Of a stretch of 64,000 nt of DNA, positions 58,301 through 64,000 are shown piece by piece. The DNA lies in assembly GCA_016490735.1 (NCBI GenBank), contig JAEMWC010001228.1, positions 12,501-76,500 on the forward strand, in the 5' to 3' direction. Numbering within the stretch: the stretch's first letter is position 1; each line of letters begins with the position of its first letter. The stretch is from Pachyseris speciosa (lineage: Eukaryota; Cnidaria; Anthozoa; Scleractinia; Pachyseridae). Under the pieces are notes generated by a model that saw only the letters and a program-made list of their open reading frames with translations, was not told where the DNA came from and made no database searches. A program made the translations under genes and the position numbers.

Positions 58301-58447
58301 CAGTGGCAACTTTACCTTGCCCAGTCGATCTCCTTTAGAAAATGGTTGATATGGTATATCTCTGAACGCAGTTGGGATGGCACAAGGGCCCCAGCCATCG
58401 GGATTATCTTCGATAACAGGAGGAATAAAAGGTGCCTTACCCGCCAT
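23208..58447 (-). CDS. EIF3D: Eukaryotic translation initiation factor 3 subunit d (14 coding exons)
   Basis: Exons: 58316-58447, 57991-58036, 53816-53955, 48004-48147, 47506-47630, 45190-45322, 44540-44635, 44133-44181, 39925-40138, 34082-34211, 32825-32964, 31956-32148, 24499-24595 and 23208-23227. They total 1659 nt, giving 552 residues plus TGA, close to the 548 I recall for human. Every intron is GT-AG and all phases agree. Landmarks in order: DNPDGWGPC and [87 protein letters not shown], and an acidic tail after SSDEEDEEE. The protein is the eIF3 subunit that binds the 5' cap on selected mRNAs; the middle and C-terminal exons form the cap-binding fold (family knowledge). The tail keeps Ser-Ser before an acidic run, the layout of the CK2 sites described in the human protein. 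Introns reach 7.4 kb and are packed with transposons, but no exon is damaged. Confidence 0.96.
23545..23848. mobile_element. Composite MITE, intact copy
   Basis: Module 1, 23545-23740: inverted ends TTAGTATATACCACACAAG with an inner palindrome around CGGAGGTGATTAGC. Module 2, 23741-23848: palindrome from AACAATTATTCACC to GGTGAATAATTGTT. The same two modules in the same order occur inverted at 24923-25026 plus 28404-28604, where they are split by a transposon. Confidence 0.85.
23925..24194 (+). mobile_element. LINE 3' end with (GTAT)n tail
   Basis: [18 protein letters not shown] to a stop at about 24030, then a short 3' UTR ending AATAAAG and (GTAT)n at 24157-24194. The usual 3' structure of a CR1/L2-like LINE. 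Confidence 0.7.
24499..24595 (-). CDS. EIF3D: EIF3D exon 13 (acidic tail)
   Basis: [20 protein letters not shown], then a Glu run and NDNEK plus one base. Acceptor TCATAG, donor GTAAAC. It is separated from exon 12 by a 7.4-kb transposon-filled intron and flanked by inverted copies of one composite MITE. Confidence 0.92.
24923..25026. mobile_element. Composite MITE, inverted copy, left part
   Basis: Reverse complement of 23741-23848, cut at AATAAT where the 3377-bp transposon begins. The remainder resumes at 28404. Confidence 0.85.
25027..25088 (+). repeat. Left terminal inverted repeat with CRE-like site
   Basis: Contains GTGACGTCAC, GCCATGGCGC and TTCAGTTCCAAAC, all inverted at 28342-28403 with a few differences. 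Confidence 0.9.
25057..26498 (+). pseudogene. SWIM zinc-finger / YqaJ-type nuclease, broken
   Basis: Exon 1, from 25057 (ATG inside the TIR) or 25105 to 25278; GT-AG intron 25279-25573; exon 2 from 25574. The join gives [14 protein letters not shown] and then [12 protein letters not shown], a SWIM CxC...CxH finger. [18 protein letters not shown] starts the YqaJ nuclease domain; [14 protein letters not shown] and [10 protein letters not shown] are its catalytic Asp, ExK and Gln motifs. Breaks are TGA 26048-26050 (same frame continues), a frameshift near 26175 and another near 26402, with the reading ending at TAG near 26498. In this family the nuclease resembles lambda exonuclease; the role in the transposon is unknown. 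Confidence 0.88.
26499..27052. other. Transposon interior between convergent genes
   Basis: Expected place for the rest of the THAP gene (transposase core) and both 3' ends. I find no DDE-like or other recognisable frame. Confidence 0.5.
27053..28172 (-). CDS. THAP-domain protein, N-terminal two exons
   Basis: Exon 1 is 28051-28172, from [18 protein letters not shown] to YRRWILLI plus two bases, donor GTAAGA. Exon 2 is 27053-27371 after CAACAG, beginning [17 protein letters not shown]. The join gives a full THAP finger: CxxxxC near the start, FP and W in the middle, CxxH in VCSCHF. Exon 2 then gives a basic, coiled-coil-like region ([25 protein letters not shown]) and a donor GTAAGT at 27047-27052. 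THAP fingers bind DNA and head several transposases. No further exon could be identified, so the catalytic part may be deleted. Confidence 0.78.
28342..28403 (-). repeat. Right terminal inverted repeat with CRE-like site
   Basis: Reverse complement of 25027-25088, with GTGACGTCAC intact. Confidence 0.9.
28404..28604. mobile_element. Composite MITE, inverted copy, right part
   Basis: Module 1 in the opposite orientation to 23545-23740: TTTAGTATATACCACACAAG at the left and CTTGTGTGGTATATACTA at the right. Confidence 0.87.
28680..29160 (-). mobile_element. LINE 3'-end fragment
   Basis: Minus strand gives [37 protein letters not shown] and VHSYKTRS, then after a shift [16 protein letters not shown] and a stop. 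This is the C-terminal end of a CR1/L2-like reverse transcriptase. A hairpin around CTGTTTCGGCCTTATTAGGC lies just beyond its left-hand coding limit at 29163-29221. Confidence 0.75.
29273..29400. repeat. GTCGACAA palindrome cluster
   Basis: TTAGTTGTCGACAA-like palindromes occur four times in about 100 bp (GTTGTCGACAAG, GTTGTCGACAAC, GTTGTCGATAAC, GTTATCGACAAC). Confidence 0.75.
29965..30577. mobile_element. MITE inside LINE, TA target duplication
   Basis: The ends GGGAGATTAAGAT and ATCTTAATCTCTC are inverted and flanked by TA. Removing one TA plus the insert restores the LINE reading frame. TTA targets are also possible with slightly shifted ends. Confidence 0.72.
30157..30485. repeat. Tandem duplication, 164 bp x 2
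   Basis: AATAGTACTTTTTAGAACTC begins at 30157 and at 30321, each running to TCTTAAGTCC. I see one inserted A as the only clear difference. It lies within the MITE. Confidence 0.93.
31127..31955. other. EIF3D intron 12, proximal part
   Basis: 31150-31255 is a diverged copy of a repeat also at 33513-33645 and 35371-35503. Otherwise I see only A-rich and C-rich tracts. Confidence 0.6.
31956..32148 (-). CDS. EIF3D: EIF3D exon 12
   Basis: [20 protein letters not shown] to [10 protein letters not shown], 64 codons. Acceptor AACAG, donor GTGAGA, ends phase 0. Confidence 0.96.
32825..32964 (-). CDS. EIF3D: EIF3D exon 11
   Basis: [20 protein letters not shown] to GGSEYLKL plus two bases. Acceptor TTTTAG, donor GTAGCT. 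Confidence 0.95.
33513..33645. repeat. Dispersed repeat, copy 1
   Basis: AATGTATCTAGATTATACAT to GTGTAGCTAATGAGGAT. A near-identical copy in the same orientation is at 35371-35503. Confidence 0.88.
34082..34211 (-). CDS. EIF3D: EIF3D exon 10
   Basis: [20 protein letters not shown] to [10 protein letters not shown]. Acceptor TTTCAG, donor GTGTGT, ends phase 0. Confidence 0.94.
34311..34760. mobile_element. MITE, TA-flanked, GTGCTTATT-rich
   Basis: Inverted ends TACCATATTTCCTTGAA and its partner ending TACTGTATTTCCTCGAA (reverse strand). The inside repeats GGTGCTTATT. TA at both ends suggests Tc1/mariner mobilisation. Confidence 0.65.
35371..35503. repeat. Dispersed repeat, copy 2
   Basis: Same-strand copy of 33513-33645. 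The stretch 35504-36339 that follows holds two diverged copies of a unit with AAACCGGCGAAAAAACACC and no gene. Confidence 0.88.
36340..36522. mobile_element. Truncated TGAAGGGCT palindromic MITE
   Basis: Matches the right half of the terminal unit at 48819-49033, ending TGCCCCCAGCCCTTCA. The left end is missing. Confidence 0.7.
37591..37911 (+). CDS. Open frame in the repeat core, copy 1 (doubtful gene)
   Basis: 106 codons containing [19 protein letters not shown] and RKHYGEF. Copy 2 at 49583-49894 keeps about 80 codons in step, including a 3-nt multiple length difference. No family recognised. Many changes between copies alter residues, so it may be non-coding. Confidence 0.25.
   Translation: MFSEFRVKKSVTYAECLSLAEGITFPQFIAAEVGAVSQATEVVKHFIKIRKHYGEFIQEGKKINMTRSLSVFYEYLKNNPGNSCIGVGGKYYQVRNILVVGHRVVV
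38729..38893. repeat. Telomere-like (CCCTAA) degenerate array, copy 1
   Basis: CTAACCCTAACCCTAGCTCT-type units, mixed CCCTAA, CTCTAA and CCCTAG. It belongs to the 2.48-kb element. Confidence 0.9.
39330..39924. other. EIF3D intron 9, 3' end
   Basis: AT-rich with AATAATTTG repeats near 39540-39620. No gene. Confidence 0.6.
39925..40138 (-). CDS. EIF3D: EIF3D exon 9
   Basis: [20 protein letters not shown] to GQVASVAY plus two bases, with [13 protein letters not shown]. Acceptor TTGCCAG, donor GTAGGG. Confidence 0.95.
40139..44132. other. EIF3D intron 8
   Basis: No gene recognised. 40310-40400 has palindromic ATCGAG/CTCGAT words. 40660-40860 has GTAAGTA-type repeats and ends AATAAATCAATCAATAG like a LINE tail. 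41520-41665 contains two short hairpins (TGATTTGAAATCAC, GCAAACCC). Confidence 0.55.
43495..43622. repeat. Polypurine tract
   Basis: About 128 bases, almost all A or G, rich in GGAA and GAAAG. Confidence 0.85.
44133..44181 (-). CDS. EIF3D: EIF3D exon 8
   Basis: Micro-exon of 49 nt encoding [16 protein letters not shown] plus one base. Acceptor TTGTAG, donor GTAGGT. A length-filtered ORF search would miss it. Confidence 0.94.
44540..44635 (-). CDS. EIF3D: EIF3D exon 7
   Basis: [20 protein letters not shown] to [10 protein letters not shown], 32 codons. Acceptor TTTCAG, donor GTAGGT, phase 0. Confidence 0.95.
45190..45322 (-). CDS. EIF3D: EIF3D exon 6
   Basis: [18 protein letters not shown] to [11 protein letters not shown]. 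Acceptor TTGTAG, donor GTATAT, ends phase 0. Confidence 0.95.
45631..45789. repeat. Inverted repeat, 159 bp
   Basis: CGGCCAACTTTTTTCTGC and GCTTAAAACATTCAAG at the left pair with their reverse complements at the right. MITE-like hairpin. Confidence 0.82.
46247..46318. repeat. (ATT)n microsatellite
   Basis: About 24 perfect TTA/ATT units. Confidence 0.97.
47506..47630 (-). CDS. EIF3D: EIF3D exon 5
   Basis: [20 protein letters not shown] to VEEPENL, with the conserved [10 protein letters not shown]. Acceptor TGCAG, donor GTAAGT, ends phase 2. Confidence 0.92.
47707..47924. mobile_element. Solo palindromic MITE of the TGAAGGG family
   Basis: Starts TGAAAGGTTTTATGCAAAC and ends GCATGAAACCCTTCA. 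Inside are TTCAAGAAAACATGGGCC and related words shared, inverted, with 36854-37074. It fills most of EIF3D intron 4. Confidence 0.72.
48004..48147 (-). CDS. EIF3D: EIF3D exon 4
   Basis: 48 codons, [16 protein letters not shown] to WHDRKPI. This basic, weakly conserved linker is rich in Arg, Gln and Asn. Acceptor TTTAG, donor GTGAGT, phase 0 at both ends. Confidence 0.88.
48482..48715. repeat. GAAATTTCG-rich repeat, copy 1
   Basis: GCAAACAAATTTC and many CGAAATTT/GAAAATTC words. An inverted relative lies at 53570-53810, ending GAAATTTGTTTGCATTCTTT. Confidence 0.7.
48819..51288. mobile_element. 2.47-kb element with palindromic ends and telomere-like array, copy 2
   Basis: Same structure and orientation as 36854-39329. 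Terminal palindromic units at 48819-49033 and 51075-51288 (both TGAAGGGCT to AGCCCTTCA); core inverted ends CATATGTCTGCCTTATTAAC. It sits in EIF3D intron 3. Confidence 0.88.
50664..50775. repeat. Telomere-like (CCCTAA) degenerate array, copy 2
   Basis: CTAACCCTAACCCTAACCCT and variants, shorter than copy 1. Confidence 0.9.
51831..52484 (+). pseudogene. Zinc-finger (CxxC...CxxC) protein fragment
   Basis: [16 protein letters not shown] with CQSCGRKIF downstream, the paired-Cys layout of a ZAD- or C2H2-like N-terminal domain. A Ser/Lys-rich tail, [12 protein letters not shown], reaches a stop at 52484. Breaks are a one-base shift before FCRLCG, TAA near 52092 (frame continues) and a shift near 52255. 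Confidence 0.55.
52403..52820 (-). pseudogene. RecQ-like helicase N-terminal fragment
   Basis: [16 protein letters not shown], then after a one-base shift [19 protein letters not shown] and [15 protein letters not shown]. These are RecQ motifs 0, I (Walker A, here GFSKS) and Ia. No DEAH box or later motif follows; the frame runs into unrelated sequence antisense to the zinc-finger fragment. Confidence 0.75.
53570..53810. repeat. GAAATTTCG-rich repeat, copy 2 (inverted)
   Basis: Reverse-oriented relative of 48482-48715. Confidence 0.65.
53816..53955 (-). CDS. EIF3D: EIF3D exon 3
   Basis: Encodes [20 protein letters not shown] to QRNRNRFGQ, with the family motif [13 protein letters not shown]. 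Acceptor TTTTAG, donor GTTAGG, phase 0 end. Confidence 0.95.
53956..56882. other. EIF3D intron 2, larger part
   Basis: 54670-54840 repeats TGTTTGGTGACCAAACAT, a local palindromic cluster. 56490-56560 is rich in GGCAAAACAAGAAAAAAGCA. No gene recognised. Confidence 0.6.
56883..57314. mobile_element. MITE with TACTGTAAAAGCTCTATTAA ends
   Basis: 432 bp. TACTGTAAAAGCTCTATTAA at the left is inverted exactly at the right end. TA at both ends fits a Tc1/mariner target. The inside repeats CTCTAATAAGCCCCCC. Confidence 0.88.
57315..57990. other. EIF3D intron 2, 3' end
   Basis: No repeat or gene recognised. Confidence 0.55.
57991..58036 (-). CDS. EIF3D: EIF3D exon 2
   Basis: Encodes [15 protein letters not shown] plus one base. 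Acceptor TTTCAG, donor GTAAGT. Confidence 0.94.
58316..58447 (-). CDS. EIF3D: EIF3D exon 1
   Basis: ATG at 58445-58447. Encodes [20 protein letters not shown] to [10 protein letters not shown], 44 codons, phase 0, donor GTAAAG. Confidence 0.95.
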
Positions 58448-58463
58448 GTTAGATTTTACAAAT

Positions 58464-58469
58464 CACGTG
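58464..58469. promoter_or_regulatory. Possible E-box CACGTG near EIF3D start
   Basis: A palindromic CACGTG just upstream of the EIF3D ATG. It could sit in the promoter or 5' UTR; no transcription start is known. Confidence 0.25.
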
Positions 58470-59389
58470 GAGGGCAATTTTCAAGTCATCGTAAATGCAT
58501 CTGAATTTGACGACATTCAATCCGCTGTACCAAAGTACCGGAAAAGTCTAAATTTGGGGGAATTTTTTTTGGTGGAGAGGGGGTGGGGGGTTGTTTTGTT
58601 TTGGTTTTGTTTTTTGTTTTGTTGTTGTTGTTGTCGTTTTTCTGTCAGATAACGGCTAATCTTTCGGCGAAAGCTCACCTAGGACTGAACTTAAGAGGTT
58701 CCTGAGTAAATCACTCCCGAATGACCTAACTAAGTCAGTCTAAATAGAGAACGATATCTCTCTACTGATGAAGAGGAGACCACACTGTATGTGTTGAGAC
58801 TGAAGCAGATAACGTTATTTCATTTTCTTTTGATGTGTTGCTATATGTGGTGCAAATAGCCGGTCCTATATTCAACTTATCAATTTTGGCTCAATCAGTT
58901 GGTTTTCCGTTTATGAAAAGATTTGGCTTGACCAGACTGTCACAGACCAGAAATCGTGGAAAAACACAAGACAACAAAATAAAGGCGTTCATATCAAATC
59001 GCACTCTAGGCACGCTCCAGTTATTTCGGATTTGACCAAACCAGTCCGGACTTTCCTTTAGGAACAAAAGAATGTGGCCAAGCAAGCCGAACGCGTGAGC
59101 GTGGGTGGACATCCCCTACATAAGTTAAAAATAAAAAATAAATAAATAAATACAACTTCATTTATGTGTCAATGATTACCTAGCTTACATATAGTATAAA
59201 CTAACTGGGGACATTCATCTCCCTGTATGCTAAAAATGATAAAAAATATCTATGTAACATTACTGAAAACTAGACTAAAATATTATCGTCCCTCCCCCTC
59301 CCCTTTCCTTGGTATAAGATCCTGTTAGTGTTTAATGTTCTAAGATATAAATAACGTTAGACTTAACAAAATAACTATTAGTTTAAGAA

Positions 59390-59720
59390 TTACATAAATA
59401 ACAATTCTTACTGGTCACAGTTGCGATCAAATATTTCATGTCTATTTTTCTAACTTAGTTTTTGAATATGCTAATTGATTCTGAATTCTTTATGTTTATA
59501 TTTAACTTGGACCAAATTAGTGGACGAATACTTTGTCGACAATACTATGTCGACCATACGTAGTTGTGTTCATCCTAGGAAAAGTAATTCATCAGAGTTT
59601 CTAAGATTATACCTACAGTTAATAGGATAAAATATATCTCTTATGTAACTAGGACACATATTATTTTTAACCTTGTACATAATTATTGCGATCTCGTTTA
59701 GTCTTAACTGCAGCCATAAA
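59390..59720 (-). mobile_element. LINE 3'-end fragment
   Basis: Minus strand gives EIAIIMYKVKNNMCPSYIRD and YNLRNSDELLFLG, then after stops KIDMKYLIATVTSKNCYLCN. This is the layout of the RT C-terminal end of a LINE. Confidence 0.6.
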
Positions 59721-62090
59721 AAGCCTACCAGAAAAAATTAGTCTACATCGCCGACGATAGAAATTAAAGGGCGAAGGAAGAATCAAAGAGAAGTAAACTC
59801 GCGAAGTACGTGGGCCGCTAGCGCCTGCCACGCGGACTATGTCAGGGGCACCCAACGACAAGTTTTGGTAAATATCTGTTCGGTGGTGGGTAATTCGCCT
59901 TGCGCTGTCGGCGTCGATTAAAGAGTGCACTCGGATTTCCGTAACTAAAACGTGGCCTAATAGATTCGCAAAGGGGAATCATAGCCCCTGAGGTTTTCGG
60001 AAATGTCGTAATTGCTGTTTTTGGTAGTCAAAAACGTCAGCTAGCATTTTCGGAAAGAAATAGTTCCCTAGAAAGTTCGTTCAGCTTCCATTTTCGCAAA
60101 GGAAGATTTTGTTCTAACATTTTCGGGCAATTAAAATTTCAGCTAGAGAATCCGAACAGATGAAATTCTTCTAGCTTATGAAGACATCGCTTTAAACAGA
60201 CTTCAAACACCATAAGGTACTTAAAAGAGCCTTCTACAGCTTTTGGTTGATTGGCTCGTTGGGTCCCCCTGCTATGTGCCTCTACTTCCCGGTGGCAGGT
60301 CAAGTTACTGTCAAGTGGTATTAACCAAAGAGAATACCTGCGTTGTTGCGAAAAAAATAACCAAGTACTTTAGATAATGAGTTCGTTGTTCTTCTTGCTA
60401 AATTGGATGTTCTAAGTATTCTAGATACAAAAAGGTCACGCCAGTCCATCAGCAGTCGGTATGCCGCTGTTGGCACCGTTCACTTCGTTTTCCTCTGTGA
60501 TAACTATAAATAAATACAAGAAGCAGTTTGTTGACAGATCCCATGACAGTTAAATAGCTAGGGCTTGTCAAATTTGACCTTTGTTTCTATATTTTTTTTT
60601 TCTTTCCTTTTTTTTTTTGTTTACTCTTGAAAATACTTCTAAATGTAATTCAGTCGCTAGTTCCGATGTCGGTGATTTCAACTAACTGCTTCAAACCCGG
60701 TTTTCTTCAAGGGAGTTTTCAATTCAGCTGTAAATTACCAAAGTTTATATATTTGATTGGCTTTCAACTACAAACAAACACAGCCAACGACAAATAAAAG
60801 ACAAAAATGGGGACAACAAACTACCTTAATTAGTTTTTAGCGCGGTAAGGCGACACGTCAGGGCTCGGCACAGACAAGGATATCATACGACAACCTTGGG
60901 AGGCTCGAAACCCTTCGTGATTTAATTCGAATCACATCAGATATTGGACAACAGGCTGTTTAACGGCTGAAGGTGCTGTGATAGTTTACAAGGTAAGACT
61001 AATTTCAGTTCTTACTTGTTCTTACTCTTGCTTGTATGACGCGAAGGAAAGGCGACCACCAGATCAATAATTATATTTTTTTTCTAAAATCTGATGTATT
61101 CAATATCACTATTCTAGAATTTCATCGGGTGGACCGGGCATTTCGAGAACAGTCGCCCTTCTCATTTATTTCTATAGCCGCGTTATACAGGTATATTTAC
61201 GTTCCATGATTTCATGCCGTTCGTTTTCTGTTAAATGGAAGAGTAGTAGTCTCTCATTAAAACAACAAACTGAAGATGAATAAATAATGCATCGTTTATT
61301 TCATTTTGTTTGTTTCTTTCGGCCACTGAAAATTGTCTAAAGTCTAAAGTCGCTACCAGCTTGTGTGTGTCAAGATTCGCTTCAGGGCAAACAAACTCTT
61401 TGCCAAAAAAAACATCTAGGGTGTTTAAAACAGCTCAACAATGGTGCATATTTTAAATGTTTCTTTCAGATTCTTACTGCTATCATGTTTTCCTTTCATT
61501 TAGTCAATTGCTACTGGTGACCTTGGCTTCAAGTTCGTTCAAAATACGTTCAGTCGAGTAGACTTAATTTGGACCATTCGATTAACATGATGAGACAAAA
61601 TTAGTTTCAACAGGTAAAGCAAAGAGCAACATTCTTCCAAGAAATTGTCCCAAGCATCTCAGTTCTTCCTGATCTGGTAGAAAAGGCTAGCAAAAAAAAC
61701 GTAAAATGAATATGGGAATGATTATCGCAGTTATGAACACTACTTCATTCTCCGGCGCAAAAACACTTGTGGCAGTGTTCTTCCTCAAAGTCATCAAACT
61801 AAGAGAGCTGTAAAGCTCTCTGTAACAAAGTGGTGCTAAAGGATAGGATACCAGAGACACTTATCCAGATATTTGACAAACACAAACATATAAAAATCAC
61901 TGAGTTGAATGACAAAACTTGATCAAGGTCGAAAATAAAAGCAAAACTCCTGCGATACAATCCTGCGGATACAATCATGTACCAGAGACCAACAAGAACT
62001 GGGTAATATCTCAAAATACAACTATCACAAGATCGTACAAAATCTCGCGCAGGAAACAGTCTACATAATCCTGGTAAGCGGTGAGGTATG

Positions 62091-62133
62091 TGTGTGTGTG
62101 TGTCTGTGGGGGTGGGGGTGGGGGGGAGGGGGC
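62091..62133 (+). repeat. (GT)n and G-rich tract
   Basis: GTGTGTGTGTGTCTGTGGGG followed by several G runs, 78 bp upstream of the FMO ATG. G-quadruplex capable in principle. Confidence 0.8.
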
Positions 62134-62210
62134 AGGAAAGCGCATTCAATCGATACAATTTTATCGAACGTCCCATCTTTTTTCCTTTCCTCACGCGATA
62201 GTTGGCCGAA

Positions 62211-62964
62211 ATGTCTGAAGGCAAAGGAGAATTTAGAGATGTTATTGTAATTGGTGCTGGCTGGTCAGGCCTCATGGCGTGTAAATACATGTTGGAAGAA
62301 GGACTGACGGTGGTTGCGCTGGAAAAGCGTACTGACGTGGGAGGCCTGTGGTGTTTTACCGAAGACCCTGATGTCGTCACAGTCATGAGTACCACCAAAA
62401 CAACCTCTTCATCAGCCACAACAGAAATGTCCGATTTCCCGATGCCGAAAGAAATAGGAGAGTTTCCGAAACACGACGACATCTTACGCTACCTAAAGGC
62501 TTATTGTGATGCATTCAAGTTATGGCCCCATATCCGCTTAGAGCATGCCGTGAAGGCGGCAACAAAGAATGAAAACTTATGGACAGTGGAGTGCGAGAAC
62601 AACCGCGTCTTCAAAAGTAAGTTCTTGGTCATTTCTACGGGCTGTGTACAGATTCCCAACCGAGATCTAGAGGGAACGCTCCTACAAGATTTTGAGGGTG
62701 AGATCCGACACAGCTCAGAGTTCAAGTCATTTGATCCTAAGCACAAGGGTAAGCGAGTCATGTTGATTGGCGGAGGAGAAACGGCTAGTGACGTAGTAGA
62801 GGAGTGGTGTGACCATGTTGATCGCCTAATATGGTGTATACCTCGTGGGATGCATTTCTTTCGTAAGTACGCCAAGATCTTGCCAGACCGTCAACCCCAG
62901 GCCCTAGACAAGGCATCCTCGCGGGTGATGAAGTTCATTGCTCCCTTCACGAAAAGCAAACCAG
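62211..62964 (+). CDS. Flavin-containing monooxygenase exon 1
   Basis: 251 codons plus one base, from MSEGKGEFRDVIVIGAGW to FTKSKP. Donor CCAG|GTAAGC at 62965. Reading through the donor gives an immediate stop. Confidence 0.93.
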
Positions 62965-64000
62965 GTAAGCGGTGAAATAGTTCAACCGTAGTAAAAATAT
63001 TTGTAATCACTCAGGAGCTGATGTTTGGAGTGTGATCCCATAGTAAGAAGAAACCCTTCCCTTCATTTACGGTAGCCAATTAACCTTATCATCTCATTTG
63101 ATAATGCACGGCGCGAATGCCTTTCAGTCTTATCCCTCAAACTCTGGTTTATTGGAAGCAACTTTCATGACACGTGGAATCCTTATCCTTCTTACAATCG
63201 TTGTCATTGACATTGCCAGTACAATGGAGAATCTTAATGTCAGCATCACTAACGCACTAACTCGTATTTTTCTGACATTAAGCCACTGAAAAATGATGCT
63301 TATTAGCACAAAGCAAAAAACCATGCCAGCTACAACAACTACGCAACATTTCGTTCAAATTAATATCGGAAACAAGGAAGCGGCAAACACCTGTACTCAA
63401 ACGACACATTTATTCAGTTAGAACCAGAAACGTCACGGTAATAAACTAATGAGTAGGAAAAACATGCCCTGTAATACTCAATGTTATTGCAATGATATAT
63501 CAATTTAAAACCAAGTTTACAAGGCTGTGTCACTTAGCTCACTTCCTGTCGTACCGCATGTCCCGTGCAGCAAAAACAGCAGACAAAAATTGGTTTTAAT
63601 CCTTTCAGTACTATCTCAGTTCAGGAAAAGGTGTTTGTATATTAATTGATTACATGTCCACAAATGGTTGAACAATCAATAAAAGATCACTTTTGCACTC
63701 CAAAACAACTGCATCTAGACAAATTGAGATCTCCAGTAGTGACAGCCAGCCCTTTGCTGGCCAAAATAAAATAATTGACCTCGGTACTTACGTTCATGTT
63801 CGATGTATCTTATAGGACTGGCATGGATCTGCAAGTGGACTTCAACAGGATCTCTCGTTGCCTATCAAGGACACGGCATTCCCGAGTGGAAAAACGGCGC
63901 TAAATTTTTTCACTTCTTCATCAACAAGAATGGCCACGTTCTGGACAGGGTTGATTACAAGCATTGCATCCCCAAAGGTGCGATCGATAGCGTCCAAGGT
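62211..64000 (+). CDS. Flavin-containing monooxygenase, 3' end outside window
   Basis: Exons 62211-62964 and 63816 to beyond 64000, with an 851-bp GT-AG intron. The join is in phase 1 (SKP-G-LAWICKWTSTG). The first ATG is at 62211; nothing upstream in frame is better. Residues 15-20, GAGWSG, form the FAD-binding GxGxxG after a beta strand. Residues 161-171, FEGEIRHSSEF, match the FMO signature FxGxxxHxxxF. Residues 187-189, in LIGGGETASD, form the NADPH-binding Rossmann loop. The family uses NADPH and O2 to oxygenate nitrogen or sulfur atoms of small substrates; the substrate here cannot be told. Exon 2 continues open to the window edge with HGIPEWKNGAKFFHFF. FMO genes are often tandemly multiplied in animals; only one copy is visible here. 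Confidence 0.93.
62965..63815 (+). other. FMO intron 1
   Basis: An 851-bp GT-AG intron. I saw no repeat or gene in it; short open frames inside have no coding signs. Confidence 0.85.
63816..64000 (+). CDS. Flavin-containing monooxygenase exon 2 (partial)
   Basis: Acceptor CTTATAG ends at 63815. Open to the window end, from LAWICKWTSTGSLVAYQG to IPKGAIDSVQG. Confidence 0.9.

Larger units (their letters stand above)
58448..62210. other. Intergenic between divergent EIF3D and FMO genes
   Basis: Contains a GTTTT-rich stretch (58560-58635), a LINE fragment (59390-59720), a dispersed repeat (60170-60275) also found at 3814-3920, and a G-rich tract (62091-62133). No further gene recognised. CACGTG at 58464-58469 lies 16 bp from the EIF3D start codon. 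Confidence 0.65.

Noticed and set aside
59667..59930. 87-codon minus-strand frame next to the LINE fragment
   Set aside because: Not in step with the LINE reading; possible 5' extension but unsupported.
61799..62482. 227-codon minus-strand frame
   Set aside because: Antisense to FMO exon 1 and reading through the GT/G-rich tract; no domain.
1..64000. Tandem and inverted repeats as a CRISPR array, or a prokaryotic defence island
   Set aside because: Spliced genes, LINEs and LTR elements show eukaryotic nuclear DNA; repeats have no spacer structure or cas genes.

Overview
The window is eukaryotic nuclear DNA: AT-rich, intron-rich and crowded with transposable elements. Its gene content and its Mag-type Ty3/gypsy, LINE and THAP/YqaJ elements fit an anthozoan cnidarian, most likely a stony coral. 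That assignment rests on remembered family resemblance, not a search. I saw no bacterial operon, CRISPR array, rRNA or tRNA gene.

Three host genes can be assembled exon by exon. (1) Minus strand, 21409 to beyond position 1: a helix-hairpin-helix (DNA-glycosylase-fold-like) protein of unknown function. Six coding exons give 254 residues before the window ends. Its first intron has a GC donor (GC-AG). (2) Minus strand, 58447 to 23208: eIF3 subunit d, with 14 coding exons in phase and 552 residues; all splice junctions were read from the sequence. (3) Plus strand, 62211 to beyond 64000: a flavin-containing monooxygenase, of which the first coding exon and part of the second are present. The first two genes lie in tandem; eIF3d and the monooxygenase are divergent.

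Most of the rest is mobile DNA in introns. The HhH gene's introns hold a 4.3-kb foldback repeat (1309-5641), a palindromic MITE (7041-7431), a complete but disabled Ty3/gypsy element with 143-bp LTRs and a 5-bp target duplication (7440-11941), a LINE tail split by a 787-bp TTAA palindrome (11945-13027), inverted satellite-like clusters (14870-15620 and 19000-20280), a second inverted repeat pair (16860-17390 and 18430-18915) and a Penelope-like fragment (17840-18060).

The eIF3d introns hold a 3377-bp TIR transposon with convergent SWIM/YqaJ and THAP genes (25027-28403). It sits inside one of two inverted copies of a composite MITE that flank eIF3d exon 13. They also hold LINE fragments, two 2.47-kb copies of an element with palindromic ends and telomere-like (CCCTAA) arrays (36854-39329 and 48819-51288), and a 1426-bp TIR element with a perfect 9-bp target duplication carrying wrecked zinc-finger and RecQ-like helicase fragments (51620-53045).

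The most notable material is this set of nested elements, several with target sites or empty sites recoverable from the window itself. I did not find a convincing new cellular pathway.
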